64,000 nucleotides of DNA from the NCBI GenBank assembly GCA_917880885.1, contig OU862907.1:67823072-67887071 (forward strand), written 5' to 3'. The notes below the pieces were generated by a model. It did not search any database. It was not told the DNA's origin and saw nothing but the letters and a program-made list of their open reading frames with translations. The first letter of the stretch is position 1. Each line of letters opens with the position of its first letter. Below, one piece after another: positions 1 to 11,331 of the stretch. The translations under genes were made by a program, and so were the position numbers. Origin of the DNA: Limnephilus marmoratus. Lineage: Eukaryota > Arthropoda > Insecta > Trichoptera > Limnephilidae.

Positions 1-170
1 CTTGAATTAGAAACCGAATCACAGAGGGAGCTTTGTTTGAAATTCCACGTACACAGATTTAACTTGTGGCGCGGCGCGTAAGTATTCGATTCCTCGGCTG
101 GCTAAGTCCTCCATCACAACACAAGCAATATTTTCGGCTTTCTGTTGTGGTAGTAGGAGATTTTCAAACA
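1..170 (+). repeat. tRNA-headed SINE-like repeat, partial
   Basis: The stretch around 85-120 (cctcggctggctaagtcctc and what follows) also occurs, inverted, near 48200-48240. The complete copy there has A-box-like and B-box-like sequence, so this is probably the B-box side of a tRNA-derived SINE. The left part runs off the window or is diverged. I see no gene here. Confidence 0.4.
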
Positions 171-1619
171 TGGTTGGGTTATTCGGAACCCAACAATGTT
201 TGTCTTTCTTTAAAAAAAAAAATGTCATGTTATCACGAAAAAATTGGGTAAAAATATAGTTTTATTTGATGATATTTTCCATTTTAAAATATAATTTAAT
301 AATGTTGGTTTCATTGGGTGACTTAACCGCGCCGTTATTTTATCTTTTGGTGAGTAAATGCAAGCGGAAAAAGATAAAAATAATGATGTCATAATAACGG
401 CAAACACTATTGGTGTACGTGACGGTTTTTTGACTCAGAGCGCTACGACGCAGTGGCGCACCCAGGCTTTCCCCTCCCCCTAAAATTAAAATAATACATA
501 TTTTATATAAGTAATCAGCGGTTTTTCCGAGAACAGAACAAAAAGCAAGGTATCTGCATGTGTAATGCATGCATTGGTTGTCAACTGTGCAATATGGGAG
601 TTATTGTCTAATTCATTTGAAATCTTGCTCACAATTGCTGCAGGAAAATTACAGAATTGGACTTCAACATAAAAAAAAAAATTGTCTGTGCTTATGTATG
701 TCACCAGTCGTTGGACTGCACCTTATGGCGGAAAATGATCGGAAACGGACTGCATCTAGCAAGGGTAACAAATTCTTCAATGTCAATCAAATTTTGTGTT
801 AACTGGTATGTTAAGATTTATTAGTTAAAAACGCGGATTCTGAAGATATAAGGCTTATTCTAGTATAATATAACAACACGTGGAATTAATAAACCGTCAT
901 TAAAACGGTAAGGGGCTTAAAAGCCCTGGGTTCTGGCTGAACTTACACCACTACCTCACAGTACTACCGCTATAGGTTGGTCGGCCGCATGAGTTGAATG
1001 CGGATAAATTTTTGCCAAGTTGCGCTGCGTAAACTCGCTCGTGTGACCATAGCGATATACAATTTATTTAAAAAAAAATCACGTTTTATAATTTAATAAT
1101 ATCTTGATAAATATTTAAATTTGGAATTTTTTGATTTCATGTCGACCTGAGTGGGATAAACCTTAATATTAACCTATAAAAGGGAGGTACGTATGACGTC
1201 ACGTGAACCCGGCAGATTTCGATCGTTTTGATTTAAATTCAATCTTTGTAAATTATTTTAACTACGAAATCGACATTTCTTTTATTTAAAAAATACTTTA
1301 ATTAAGTTAGGAAGTGAATAATTATATGTACAGTTTGTCAAATAAGACTAGAAAACATTATGAGGACGCCAATGTTGTTCAAATGGCAATACTAAGAATA
1401 TAACTCATTGTGAAAATGTAAAGTTGTGTAACTTACATTTTTATGAAAAATTAGAAAATAATATATTTTCTTTGCAATACCCAGCGATCTCAAAATTAGA
1501 TTTTCATATATTATGTAGGTATATTATACCTTTGCAATTTTGTGTTAATATAATGAAGAATAACAATATTGTAATAAAATATAAAGCACAGTTATGAAAT
1601 TACTCACATTTATTTAATA
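171..1619. other. No recognised gene; AT-rich repeat debris
   Basis: No frame longer than about 77 codons and no protein family recognised. At 451-470 there is a hAT-like terminus (CAGTGGCGCACCCAGG) without a convincing partner. A CRE-like TGACGTCA followed by CGTG lies near 1194-1204, with no gene seen next to it. Confidence 0.3.
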
Positions 1620-2662
1620 CTAGCGTACCTAGCGTTGCTCGGGCTACAGAACATGTCTCTAATTTTAGATCTGAATATATTTAACTCATTCAGATCTAAA
1701 AGTAGGGTAACTAAACTCACCATTAGTGATACTTTCTTTCTACCTACCTACTGTTAAATTCAAATTTATGAAAAATTAAATGAAAGCTAATCACTTTGTA
1801 AAACACCATTTAATCAAATGTATGTCATTAAGTAGGTACTTTGACAACAGAGCTTCTTCGATTTAATTTTTATTCTTTAAGAAAAAAAAGTTTTTTTTAA
1901 ATGTGTATAAAGTGTTCTATAGCACTTAAAAATAATATTTGACAGGTAAATTGGTGTTGCCAGCCTACAAATTTTATAGTTCCATTTTAAATAATTTATA
2001 TTAATATTCTTATATGACAAACTATACATTTTTTTTAATCTGACTTGAATTCCTTGTTATGTAACCAAACTTTATGAAATTGACTTGTTCACAAGTTCGA
2101 GTAGGTAAGAACACCTGAACGAAGAACGTTAGAACTTGAGAACTTCTGTAAAACCTGTGTATTATGTTAAAGGTTTTTACTGAATTCATAGCATTTTTTT
2201 CATTCTCTTAACCCGCCCCCGGAAGACAAAATCCTGGGCGCGCCACTGCCCGGCAGGCCTTAGCGGGGAATTCCCTTTAGAATCGAACTAACCATCTGGC
2301 CGTTTCTCGCAGCGATAGGCAGAGAGGATAGACCGCCAACAACACCAACTGTCTTACAACACTCTCTTTGCTTCATTCCCTTTCATACAACCTCTCTTAC
2401 ACACTCTTCCGTTATTTGGATTATTGACATTACCCAAATTTTGTATTGATTCACTTTTTCGTGCCATGTTTTTTTCCTATTTCTTCTTAAATGCTTTCTC
2501 CCTTCATCCTCTTCATAAATCCAAACCGTCTAAGCGTCCCTTTCTTTATCTCACTCACCACGCTCACATCTGCCCTGCTTTCTTTTCCTATCTTTAATTT
2601 TGTAAGACGGTCAAATGTGATTTTATCACACAGACACACAGACAAATATAGGTATATATAGA
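1620..2662 (-). mobile_element. Candidate Helitron, reverse orientation
   Basis: Read on the - strand the element starts A|TCTATATATACC at about 2662 and ends GGTACGCTAG|T at 1620. This is the TC...CTAG form with insertion between A and T that marks Helitrons. No Rep/helicase is visible, so it would be non-autonomous. The interior holds an unrelated RTE-type LINE tail (about 2270-2620), so the element is nested or chimeric. Boundaries are read by eye. Confidence 0.4.
2270..2625 (-). mobile_element. RTE-type LINE 3' end, fragment
   Basis: On the - strand about 2520-2610 reads as KKGTLRRFGFMKRMKGES-like sequence, matching the 'LRWFGHVERM' tail typical of insect RTE-type reverse transcriptases. 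At 2300-2345 is the companion 3' UTR (gccgtttctcgcagcgatag and neighbours), also seen at 62400-62510. It is a decayed fragment with no open frame. Confidence 0.55.
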
Positions 2663-2689
2663 TTATCTTTCAGAGCTTCAGGCGTCATA

Positions 2690-3060
2690 AGTATCTCATT
2701 TGTATAGCATTCAGTCTTGGTAGGTACAGTTTTCAAGCAGCTCGCGTGCCACCTATATAATGCCAGAGCTCACCAGTATATACAGAAACCTTTGCGAGCG
2801 TGTTTACAACAACTTACCAAAGATTCATCGCAATCGGATGAATAATTCAGGAAATAATTTCAAAACTATTACCTACTAGCCTACTATTATATTTAGAAAC
2901 CATCGCGGGCATGCGCACAATAACTCACTACAATTTCATGGCAATCGGATGAATGGTTTAGCAACATGGCGCCAGAGCTCACTATTGTATATAGGAACCA
3001 TCGTGAGCATGCGCACATCAAATCCCCAAAGTTTCATGACAATCGGATGAATGCTCTTTT
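2690..3060. repeat. About 100-bp repeat units with 'aatcggatgaat' core
   Basis: Three diverged units each contain 'gccagagctca', a 'gaaacc(t/a)tcg(c/t)g(g/a)gc' motif and 'caatcggatgaat'. The same unit occurs at 36890-37110 and 39716-39960. Units repeat head to tail, so the unit is locally tandem, either satellite-like or part of a larger element. Confidence 0.6.
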
Positions 3061-3297
3061 TTATATATTTTTTATGATTATTTTTGACAGGGGATAACCA
3101 GAGAAAACCAGAAATATGTCATTTTTAAATAAGATTTAAGACGTATTGACTCTTTTACATAAAAAATTTAAAATCGATTTCGAGAGATTGTTCTTTTATC
3201 TAATAAACGCATGTTTTAAATTTTCCAAAAAAATTTAATTTTTAGTATAATAAGGCTATTATACTATAGGTCGTTGGCAGATTTGTTAAATTTTCAA

Positions 3298-3476
3298 AAA
3301 AGATATTGTACCAGTATGTGTATCCCCTGACTGAAAGAATCCTGAAGATCTTCATACAAAAAGTTAAAATTTTGCAAAAAAAAATTTTTTCAGCTACTAC
3401 TCATTAACGTCTATAACTTAACATATTTTTCAATCTTAGCGCTCCAGCTCACTGAAAACTCACGGGCTCACTGGTC
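3298..3476. repeat. Arm of the 54847-55151 hAT-type MITE family
   Basis: The segment ending 'ctcactgaaaactcacggg' and its 'ttcatacaaaaagttaaaat' interior match one arm of the complete MITE at 54847-55151. Only one arm remains. Confidence 0.5.
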
Positions 3477-3491
3477 TCCATGTGTAATAAA

Positions 3492-5611
3492 CAGAGCCGG
3501 ATTAAGCATGTCGGGGCCCCTAGGCAATCCACGTCTCGGGGCCTCCTTGTTCCTTTGATCACATCCTGAATGTTTTTGTTTTTCTGAATGTACGTTGTAC
3601 GTTTTTATGTTTTTCTGAATGTACGTGTCGAAAGTATTGTGTCAAAATTTCAAGTAAATCAGAGCAAAACTAATGAAGATACAGAGTTTCAAGCGACTGG
3701 CCCTCATGCTCGATTCAAGTATATTTCGAGTATAAAATTTTTAAATAGGTTTTCTCGCAATCAACATTTCTAAAGTTCGTGAACATCATAACTCAAAATC
3801 TTGACTTGACGTGACCGATGCTTTTGAAATTTTGTAAACTATTTCTACCCATAAATCAACAGATAGTCAAAGGGAGTTTTTTACCATATTATAATAACAA
3901 ATTCACCGAAAATTTTTAGCAAAAATTGCGTTTTTCACTTCAAAATGCTGCCAAAAATAAAAGAAATCGAAATAACTCCCTCTGACTACCTAGGAAAAAA
4001 TACTACCTTTTTAAACGCATTTCGATTTTTTTGTTTCAAATGATCCGGTGACGAGTAATTTTTTCCGAGGCGCCTCCGGAGATTCACTCTCATGGACTTA
4101 TTTATTGATATTTTTAATTGAAATTTTTTTCAGATACTTTAGATGTTATACTATAAATAAAAATACTTTGATATAAATAAAACCAACATTTTTCATATCT
4201 CAAAAAAAAACATGACAATACGTCTTTATTTCGCCTTTAAAAAGATACCCCCTCCCCCCTTAAAGCACCAGGACACTGTAAAAATACTTTTGCATTTTTC
4301 TTACTTATTTCATTTTCTGAAAGATGCGTTTATTAAAAATGCTCCTACCGAGAAATTCGAAAAATTGACGGAGATACAGCATTATATGTGAAATCATTTT
4401 GAAACAGTTTGTATATTGAATTATCCTTCAGCAAAACTTTGAATGCGTTTTTCTCGAAACTTAGTGCATGCAAATCGGATATATAGTTTTTCTAATATGT
4501 TGTCAACCAGGATGAAAAACAGGTTGCAGTTTCGAGAAACACGCTTTAAAAGTTTTGCTGAGGATAATTCAACATACAAACTGTTAAAAACGGTTTCATA
4601 TAAAATTCTCTATCTCCATCAATTTTACCAATTTCCTCAAATGGTGAGAGTATTATTGACAAATTCATCTTTTAAAAAATGAATTAATTTTTTTTTTTTG
4701 CAATGACTTTAAAGCCTCGTTTAGGATTTGATCAAGGGAACATGGAGGTGTTTGGAGGCCCCCGAGAGTTAGAGGCCCAAGTGAACTGAATAAAAAACTT
4801 GTAAAATTTCATAAACTTCACTAAAGGGGGGGAGGGTTAATTCAACTTTGCCGCCCGGGCTTCTGATGGGCTTAGTCCGCCACTGCACTTAACCCTTTTC
4901 CAACTTCCAAAATTATTGTTTTCTACCAAACGTAATTTTATTCATAATTAATCTGTACTTTTACTACATCATGAAAGGAACACCATCACCCCACCCCATT
5001 CAATAAAAAACGAATACAACAAAATACAATAACCATTTATTGCACATAAAAGTTCACATACAAAGAAACAAAAATACCTATATATTATCTTAAAAAAACA
5101 TTACAATGAGTTGTCTTGTCACTAAAGTGATCTCTTCCAGACAACCTTTCCCAAAGAATTTTAGCAAGCAGATAGGTAGTGCATACTGAAGCTTGTACAA
5201 CATTTATATTTTAAACATACAATTAGAAATAAAAGCAAAAAATAAAACAAATAAATGCCAATATAAACCACACACGGCACCTTCAACCACTTCAGATACT
5301 AAGTAATGTTGCAACAAATATAAGAAAAGAAAAGTAAAATACAACTACCTACGTTTATATATTTGCTTTAATTATCGACTTTTTATTTGTTATTTGTGCA
5401 TGATGTGAACATTGGTTATTTATTGAGTTATAATAATTTGTTGTTGTCTTTAATGTGTACCTAATGTTATTAACCTGTAAATGTTCCTAATAAAAAAATT
5501 AAAACATCTTGAAAGCTGACTTTTCCCAAACTTCGTTCGGGCGCGAGGCCCCTTGCCGATGCGGGGCCCCTAAGCAGTTGCTAACGCTGCCTTAGGGATA
5601 ATCCGGTACTG
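3492..5611. mobile_element. hAT-type element, about 2.1 kb, non-coding
   Basis: The ends are CAGAGCCGGATTA on the left and the inverse of CAGTACCGGATTA on the right. The flanking 8-mers GTAATAAA (3484-3491) and GTAATGAA (5612-5619) match at 7 of 8 positions, as expected for a hAT target duplication. The G/C-rich subterminal 'tcggggcccctagg' recurs at 26080-26130 in another copy. No transposase frame is visible. A LINE tail (5020-5175) lies inside, and another TIR-like end (tagtccgccactg) is at about 4885. The frames at 3588-3773 and 4443-4682 show no known domain. Confidence 0.6.
5020..5175 (-). mobile_element. LINE 3' UTR tail, reverse
   Basis: On the - strand it contains 'gtctggaagagatcacttta', a conserved LINE 3' UTR phrase that is also present on the + strand at 25040-25080. 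No coding part is attached, as expected for a severely 5'-truncated insertion. Confidence 0.5.
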
Positions 5612-6216
5612 GTAATGAAGCTTCTTTAATAGGTACCTACAGTACCTACACATGTTAAATGAAATATTAGTCAGGCATAAATTAAACTCCTTTAGTAGAA
5701 CGGAAAAACTTCACCAAATGAAACCGCGATAACATATTCTGAAGAAATTGTGTCTCCTGTCCCCTGTGGTTTCCTGTCTGACAACACACCGCCACAGTTT
5801 CTATTTTTGTATTATAACTGATAAGCTTTCCTTACTTTACTGACTTGTCCATATAATAATATGAATTTTAAACCCGTTTACCATTGTTGGGTTGGTACCT
5901 ACTACTTTTTTTAATATTTTAATTATTCCTTTTTTATGTGAAGAGGGAATAACCAGAGAAAACCGGAAATATGTTATTTTATATGTATATGTATTGACTC
6001 ATTTCCTAATATATATAAATATTCTGAAATTGTTTAAAGATTTTCATTTATGAGATGTTGTAAATAGTATCTATAGCTTCGGTGTATATAACTACTATTT
6101 ATTATTTTAGTAGTAATGTGGCACTAAAGCACGTCCGCCCGCAGTCCCTAAACCCGCCCTCGCTTGAGCTGGCCGCCATATTGGCCGATCCTTAGTCGAC
6201 CAAGGACCCTTCGTTA
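5612..6216. other. No gene recognised
   Basis: AT-rich sequence with a 'gaataaccagagaaaacc' phrase shared with about 3096-3115. No open frame of note and no recognisable repeat ends until the TIR element that begins at 6217. Confidence 0.3.
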
Positions 6217-7084
6217 ATGCTGCGGCTACATTAGCGGGCTATGGCGAATATTCGCGTTATCGCGATAAGTGTGGCCGGGTAGATCGTAGCATCGCGTAAT
6301 AAACGGGCGATGACGAATGCCTATCGGGGCACTGTCGGTAAACTGGCGCGCATCAAAGGGTTTTGTCCAGTGGCGGCGTAAGGGGGGGGCGGAGGGGGCG
6401 GTCCGCCCCGGGTGCCAAGCACCAAGGGGTGACAACGACAACTCACTCGCATAGCCAAATAATGCGTTAAAAATCTCCCTCTCTAAAGACATGTCAATAA
6501 TTAACTACCTACTTTTGTACCTAGCTACTTACATACTAATATCATATTTTGAAACGCATTGCAATTATATTTTCTTTTTTCCGAATATAATTTCTAATTC
6601 CCTAAAAGAATGAAATCATGTTAGGCTTGGTCTGATCTTATACCGCATGTAACATCGAGCGCAGTGGGAAATATTAATGAAAAATGTAGACGTGTCCGTT
6701 AAACGACTATCAGAGACAAGATGGAGTGCTCATCACGACGCTGTTTAACCACTGAAGAATAATTTTAAGAAGCTTGTATCAACGCTCGAAGAGATGTGTC
6801 GATGTGTGATCCCAGCTGTGTGTGACATCAGTTTTCTATGCTATCTTTCCTTTTGGTGTGAAACTCCTGGAAGAAGTTAATCAGACAAAAAAGTATAGGC
6901 AAAAATCCGGGCTATAATTGGAAAAGTTTGTAATAAAAAATAAAGCTCTTAAAAATTTTCTTCAAAATCAACGCAACCAAATAGTAGAAAAGGTTGATAT
7001 GATTTTAGATTTTCACGGCCAAAAATTTTATGGTTATTTCCTTTTGGGGTATTATGCCGTGTTGCGCTACCTCCTCCTTTAGCC

Positions 7085-7119
7085 AACGTTTCGGACAGCG
7101 TTACAGTGTCCATCATCAG
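7085..7119 (-). ncRNA. Hammerhead-ribozyme-like core, opposite arm
   Basis: This is the mirror of the + strand core. On the - strand it reads CTGATGA, an extra T, GGACA...TGTCC, GAAACGTT. All core positions are intact. Stem I pairing is weaker than in the other arm because the upstream flank is the loop sequence. Confidence 0.55.
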
Positions 7120-7130
7120 ACAAATCTGCC

Positions 7131-7165
7131 CTGATGATGGACACTGTCACGCTGTCCGAAACGTT
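7131..7165 (+). ncRNA. Hammerhead-ribozyme-like core
   Basis: CTGATGA (7131-7137), one extra T, stem II GGACA/TGTCC (7139-7143 and 7153-7157), then GAAACGTT. The ACGU after GAA can act as a palindromic stem III with U as the H17 cleavage position (a GUU site). The GGC that follows can pair with the GCC just upstream (7128-7130) as stem I. Palindromic stem III implies action as a dimer, as described for Penelope-like elements. Activity is inferred only. Confidence 0.6.
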
Positions 7166-7895
7166 GGCTAAAGGAGGAGGTAGCGCAACACGGCATAATA
7201 CCCCAAAAGGAAATAACCATAAAAGTAGAAAAGGCTATTTATTTGCTATGCAACAAAAAAATGTGTGGACTTAGACATTCCGATTGAAGGAAGAAGAGGA
7301 AGGAGGAGATGTCGAAAACGTATGCCTGGAGAAATGGCCCAATATGTTGGACCTAACCAGAGGAGCTGCAGAGAACAATGTTAGAATGTCACGATAGATT
7401 TTACGAAGAAAATTTTTTTAAGAATTAGACCTTCGTCGCAGGTTTTTTTAACAATTTGTGTTTCGGTGGCTTCACGGGAAAAAAGCTTTTCGAAGTTAAA
7501 ATTAATAAAATCTTAATTAATGTCCACGATGAGCGAAGCGCGAATAACCAATCTTTCAATTAATTTTGGTAATGTGATCGAATATTTTAGTAAAATAAAG
7601 CCTCGTAAGCATGTTTGGTACGTGGTGTTTTATTTTAAGTAGGGGTGCTCAATACAAAACCGCCCCGGGTGCCAATCTACCCTACGCCGCCACTGGTTTT
7701 GTCGCGACAATATTTGCTTGCGTGGCTACATCTGCGTAACTTCAGTGCAGTTCAGCCTACGTCGCGACCTATGGCGATGTGAGCGCCAACGCGATATGGA
7801 ACTAATGTAGCCAAGAACATCGCGTATACCCGTTTACGATGTTTTTAGCACGCCAACGCGACACGAATCTTCGTCCGCTAGTGTAGCCGCAGCAT

Positions 7896-8559
7896 TCGTG
7901 ATATTGTTGTGTAGGTAACTAAAAATTTGGGAAAAAGGTTTTTTGCCAACCGTTTTGATAGAAGGAATTACAAAAATTATTAAGGCATATCAACATAAGT
8001 ATATAAGCTTGTTGAAGTTAGAAAAAGGTCGAAAAAATACAGTTTCCTTCCAAAGAAGAGCCTCTCCATTTAAAATCGCAAGCTCCCTACGGTTTTAAAT
8101 TTGTTACTGTAAAGATAATAAATGCAATTTTATATTGCAAATTATAGACAATAAATTAAAGTTTCCCTTAAAGTATATTTCATACCGCTAGGTGATTAGG
8201 GTGTTCCTATCTAGAAATAAAAATATTTTTTTAAAATTTTTATTTAATTTTTTTTTTATTTATTTGGCATCAAAATATGTCTATAATCCTAAATTTTAAC
8301 CCTCCTACCCCCACCCTCCCACTTTTTAATCGCGATTTTAGTATTTTTGTATAAACAAATTTAACCGTCTTTCGTATTTCAAACAGAACGAAATTATTTA
8401 TGTTTTGAATGACAAATGGCGGTACGTCCGCCTCATTAAACTTTCATCCGCACATGCGCAAGACATTCTCGAGAAGCGTCGCGTTGCGTCAATTTGATAT
8501 TTCATTTGGCATCATGTTCTCGCATGGGCAAACCATCGAGCTTATTTGTGTTGGCTAAA
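7896..8559. other. No gene recognised
   Basis: AT-rich with long T and A runs around 8220-8260. No frame or repeat end I can name. Confidence 0.3.
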
Positions 8560-8811
8560 GACGGAGTGACAAAAAATATGGTACACCCAATTGCTCATCG
8601 AAATTCATATTGATTTTCTTTACTTCATTTTCCTACTTTAGTTGGTGTTTTTTTGTTTTTATCGGCGGTCATCGTCTACATTCCTCTTTCTGTCATAGAT
8701 CCCATCCCCACACACTTCCAATATACCTATTCGTTATTTTTTATTTAACAACCAAAATATTCACTAGAAATAATTTATATGGCAGAACAACGTTTGTCGG
8801 GTCAGCTAGTA
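8560..8811 (+). mobile_element. Helitron 3' end
   Basis: The sequence ends 'gtcgggtcagCTAG' followed by T at 8812, the CTAG|T terminus of insect Helitrons. The same ending is found at 63747-63763 and, inverted, at 16828. The 5' end is not identified. The frame at 8610-8849 crosses this terminus and is not a gene. Confidence 0.5.
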
Positions 8812-9029
8812 TACATATATATTATCTCTCAGAGCTTCACGCGTCGTAAGTAATTCATAAATATTTTTTTAATTGAAATTAAACCAACGTTTATTTGATA
8901 ACCGCATCAACCTATAGGCTGTATGTGAGTGTGAGTGTAGGTGCTTCCGGGAAATGATCGCATCTCTCTATCAGCAACATCAATTTAAATACATGTTTCA
9001 TTTCGTTTGGATTTGAATGTACAAATCAC

Positions 9030-9505
9030 AAGTGCGCCCCACGGTTGAATTTGGCAGCCACCTCTGGTCTGGAGCTCCAAAATACCTTAAAATGCTCTCG
9101 ACTCTGTGCAGAAACGGGCGGTCCGTTTAATAGATTCTCCCATCTTAACAGACGGATTGTAATTTTTAGACCACAGGCGTTGGGTGGGAATGCTATCCTT
9201 GTTCTACCGGTATTACAATGGAAGATGCTCCGAGGAACTAGCGTCATTGATCCCTTTGGCCCAACATTTTTACATGGTTGATATTTGTCACATGAGAACG
9301 GGTCGTTTCTTCGACTCGTTCTTGTGTTCAACAGCTCGGCTGTGGAATGATTTGCCGGCCTCTATTTTTCCTCCTTCCTACAACTTGGGTCTCTTCAAGA
9401 CCAACGTTCATTCCATCCTCTCATCAAAAAGACCCTCCACACAGCATCCCAGATGACATAGGCCCTGAGGGAAAGTATTTTCGTCAGGGCCTCCTGTGTT
9501 TTTTT
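9030..9505 (+). pseudogene. LINE reverse transcriptase C-terminus and 3' UTR
   Basis: Pieces in shifting frames read SGLELQNTLK (9063 region) and then LSLFYRYYNGRCSEELASLI, ending with STARLWNDLPASIFPPSYNL and LFKTNV at about 9330-9410. This is the conserved tail of many insect non-LTR retrotransposons (trimmed RT thumb and C-terminus). The 3' UTR (agaccctccacacagcatcc) follows to about 9505 and recurs at 22000-22075, 35720-35790 and 54400. At least two frameshifts are present. Confidence 0.7.
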
Positions 9506-9757
9506 TTTACAGTGAATACCGCACAAGAATCTCAACTGCTCCCGTCTGGAGCCAGTGAGACTATGGCATCCCCAATTGGGGTATGTTGTGAGGCTGAAGG
9601 TAGTGAGGAGGGGAAGGAGGTGGGGGAGAGGAAGGTTGGGAAGTACCTGGCTATTCAGATCTGGTCACTAAACACGGCTAAAGCCATTTTCAAGCAACGT
9701 TTCAATTCTGAATGGTGGTCTTACACCAGGGCGATACTGATAGTATCTTTGTGTGGA
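9506..9757 (-). mobile_element. SINE body, headless copy
   Basis: Carries the family's tail-to-body blocks in reverse order: 'cgcacaagaatctcaactgc', 'ggcatccccaattggggtat', 'aattctgaatggtggtctta' and 'gggcgatactgatagtatct'. The complete copies with tRNA-like heads are at 25606-25975, 31648-32500 and 36247-36778. This copy has no head. Confidence 0.75.
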
Positions 9758-9984
9758 GTTAATGTAAAAAAAAGAATAAAAAGCGCTGTTGCAATTTGAT
9801 GATTTGTATTTTTTAAATAATTTTTATAGAAATGTATTATTCGAAGCAAAAGGTATTAAGATGAAGCTATACGTGAAATCACCATTTAGATTAATCTTTA
9901 CTAAGAATTGGTTTACATTATGAACATCAAAAAATATGCTACAGATAAATTTAAACTTTTACTACCTTTTGTATGTATTGGAAT

Positions 9985-10135
9985 TACAATAAAATTATTT
10001 TCTTTATTTGTTTCTGCGCTACCTCCTTCTTTAGCCAATGTTTCGGACAGCGTTACAGTGTTCATCATGCACACCACACATCGCTCTGATGATGGACACT
10101 GTAACGCCGTCCGAAACACGTGCACCCTAATATTC
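9985..10135. mobile_element. Penelope-type foldback, diverged copy
   Basis: Inverted arms contain the family phrases 'gcgctacctccttctttagc' and 'tgatgatggacactgtaacg'. The right arm has lost part of the outer sequence. The + strand core at 10085-10116 keeps CTGATGA, the extra T, a GGAC/GTCC stem and GAAAC, but the stem III palindrome is altered. The frames called at 9908-10185 are products of the foldback. Confidence 0.65.
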
Positions 10136-11331
10136 TCATAAATTGCATTGCTAATTAAATTAACTGGCTGAGCCGATTTGTCCATTGTTTAATCAATCGC
10201 TTGACACAGGACACAGGTTGCTTCCCGGACATTTGGAAACGTTGTTATCTAACGCATATATTAAAAAGGGTAATAAAAGTGATGTCACTAACTATACACC
10301 TATATGTAAGCTATCTATAATTCCGAAACTTTTTAAAAATTAATTCTTCTTAAAATTTCCCCATGTATTAACCATCTCATTGTTCCAAACCAACATGGAT
10401 TTTTGTCGGGCAGGTCAACTCTGACAAATTTCTCAATATATGAAAACTTTATATCAAATGCATTAGCTAATAGAACTCAAGTCGATTCCATGTATACAGA
10501 TTTTATCAAGGCCTTTGACAAAGTGTGCCATAAAATTCTACTGGTTAAACTACATAAGCTCGGTATTGACGGAAAACTTTTAGACTGGTTTGCGAACTAT
10601 CTATCTTATAGAGTTCTACTTGTAAAAATTAATTTGTTCTATTCCAATCAATTTATAGCTACCAGTGGCGTACCACAAGGGTCCCATTTAGGCCCAATTT
10701 TATTTTTACTGTTTATAAATGATATTGTTGACATATTTGAAAAAGATGTAAATGTATTGGTTTTTGCAGATGATTTAAAAATATTTAAAATCATCAAAAC
10801 CGCTGAAGATTGTGCCTGTCTACAAAATAATTTAAACAAATTAATTAGTTGGTGTTTTCTTAACAAACTTTATCTGAACATAAATGAGTGTTATTCAATA
10901 AGTTTTTACAGAATAAGTCAACCAATTATTCATCCTCTGTCGAAGAAATTAATGACCTGGGCATAACTTTCGACTCTAAATTAAACTTTATATCCCATGT
11001 AAACTCAATCTATAATAAAGGTATCAAAATGCATGGCTTCGTTCTTAGAAATTCCAGAGGTTTCAGGAATATTTCAACTTTAAACATTTTGTATACATCC
11101 TTAGTACGTAGTCAAGTCGAATATAAAATCTGGTCCCCTCATTTTAAAATACATTCAGATTCAATCGAAAAAATTAAACACAAATTTTTAAGACACATTA
11201 ATTTTAACCTCGGTATTCCCATTGAAAACATAAATTATAATTACTCGATGTAAGAATTAAATTTATTAAGACTCTCAGATCGAAGAATTATATCCGACTT
11301 CATTAATATTTATGTTCAAAATTGTAAAGGG

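Larger units (their letters stand above)
6994..7223. mobile_element. Penelope-type foldback insertion, 230 bp
   Basis: The core at 7026-7224 is a near-perfect inverted repeat with arms of about 94 bp and an 11-12 bp loop. It interrupts the hAT transposase and is flanked by the 11-bp duplication AGTAGAAAAGG (6983-6993 and 7224-7234). Removing one copy plus the insert restores a sensible transposase segment. The arms hold hammerhead-like cores in opposite directions. Related copies are at 9985-10135, 24746-24866, 55252-55513 and 55763-55828. Confidence 0.8.
6640..7580 (+). pseudogene. hAT transposase relic (ZMYM1/DUF4371-like group)
   Basis: Short conserved blocks survive between stops and shifts. 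KRLSETRWSAHHDAV lies at 6701-6745, like the 'L..TRWSARHDAV' block of this hAT group. An 'NQRNQIVEKA' segment, interrupted at 6993 by the foldback, comes next. VASREKSFSKLKLIKS follows at about 7468-7515, the C-terminal dimerisation block, with STMSEARITNLS after it. Order and spacing fit the C-terminal half of a transposase. There are many stops, so no product is expected. Confidence 0.75.
6368..7695 (+). mobile_element. hAT element with exact 8-bp target duplication
   Basis: The termini are CAGTGGCGGCGTA and its inverse TACGCCGCCACTG. They are flanked on both sides by the identical octamer GTTTTGTC (6360-6367 and 7696-7703). Octamer duplication plus CAGTGGCGG termini is the hAT signature. 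The interior carries a decayed transposase and a later foldback insertion. Confidence 0.85.
6217..7895. mobile_element. Outer TIR element of a three-layer nest
   Basis: The left end ATGCTGCGGCTACATTAGCGG is mirrored at 7875-7895 with one mismatch. Flanks are TCGTTA (6211-6216) and TCGTGA (7896-7901), a near-match that could be a 6-bp target duplication. The element's own interior (6238-6367 and 7696-7874) is rich in TCGCGA-type motifs. It is split by the hAT at 6368-7695. The superfamily is not certain. Confidence 0.55.

Noticed and set aside
451..2248. A hAT element bounded by CAGTGGCGCACCCAGG and CCTGGGCGCGCCACTG
   Set aside because: The ends look paired, but the flanking octamers do not match and a candidate Helitron border lies between, so two unrelated ends are more likely.
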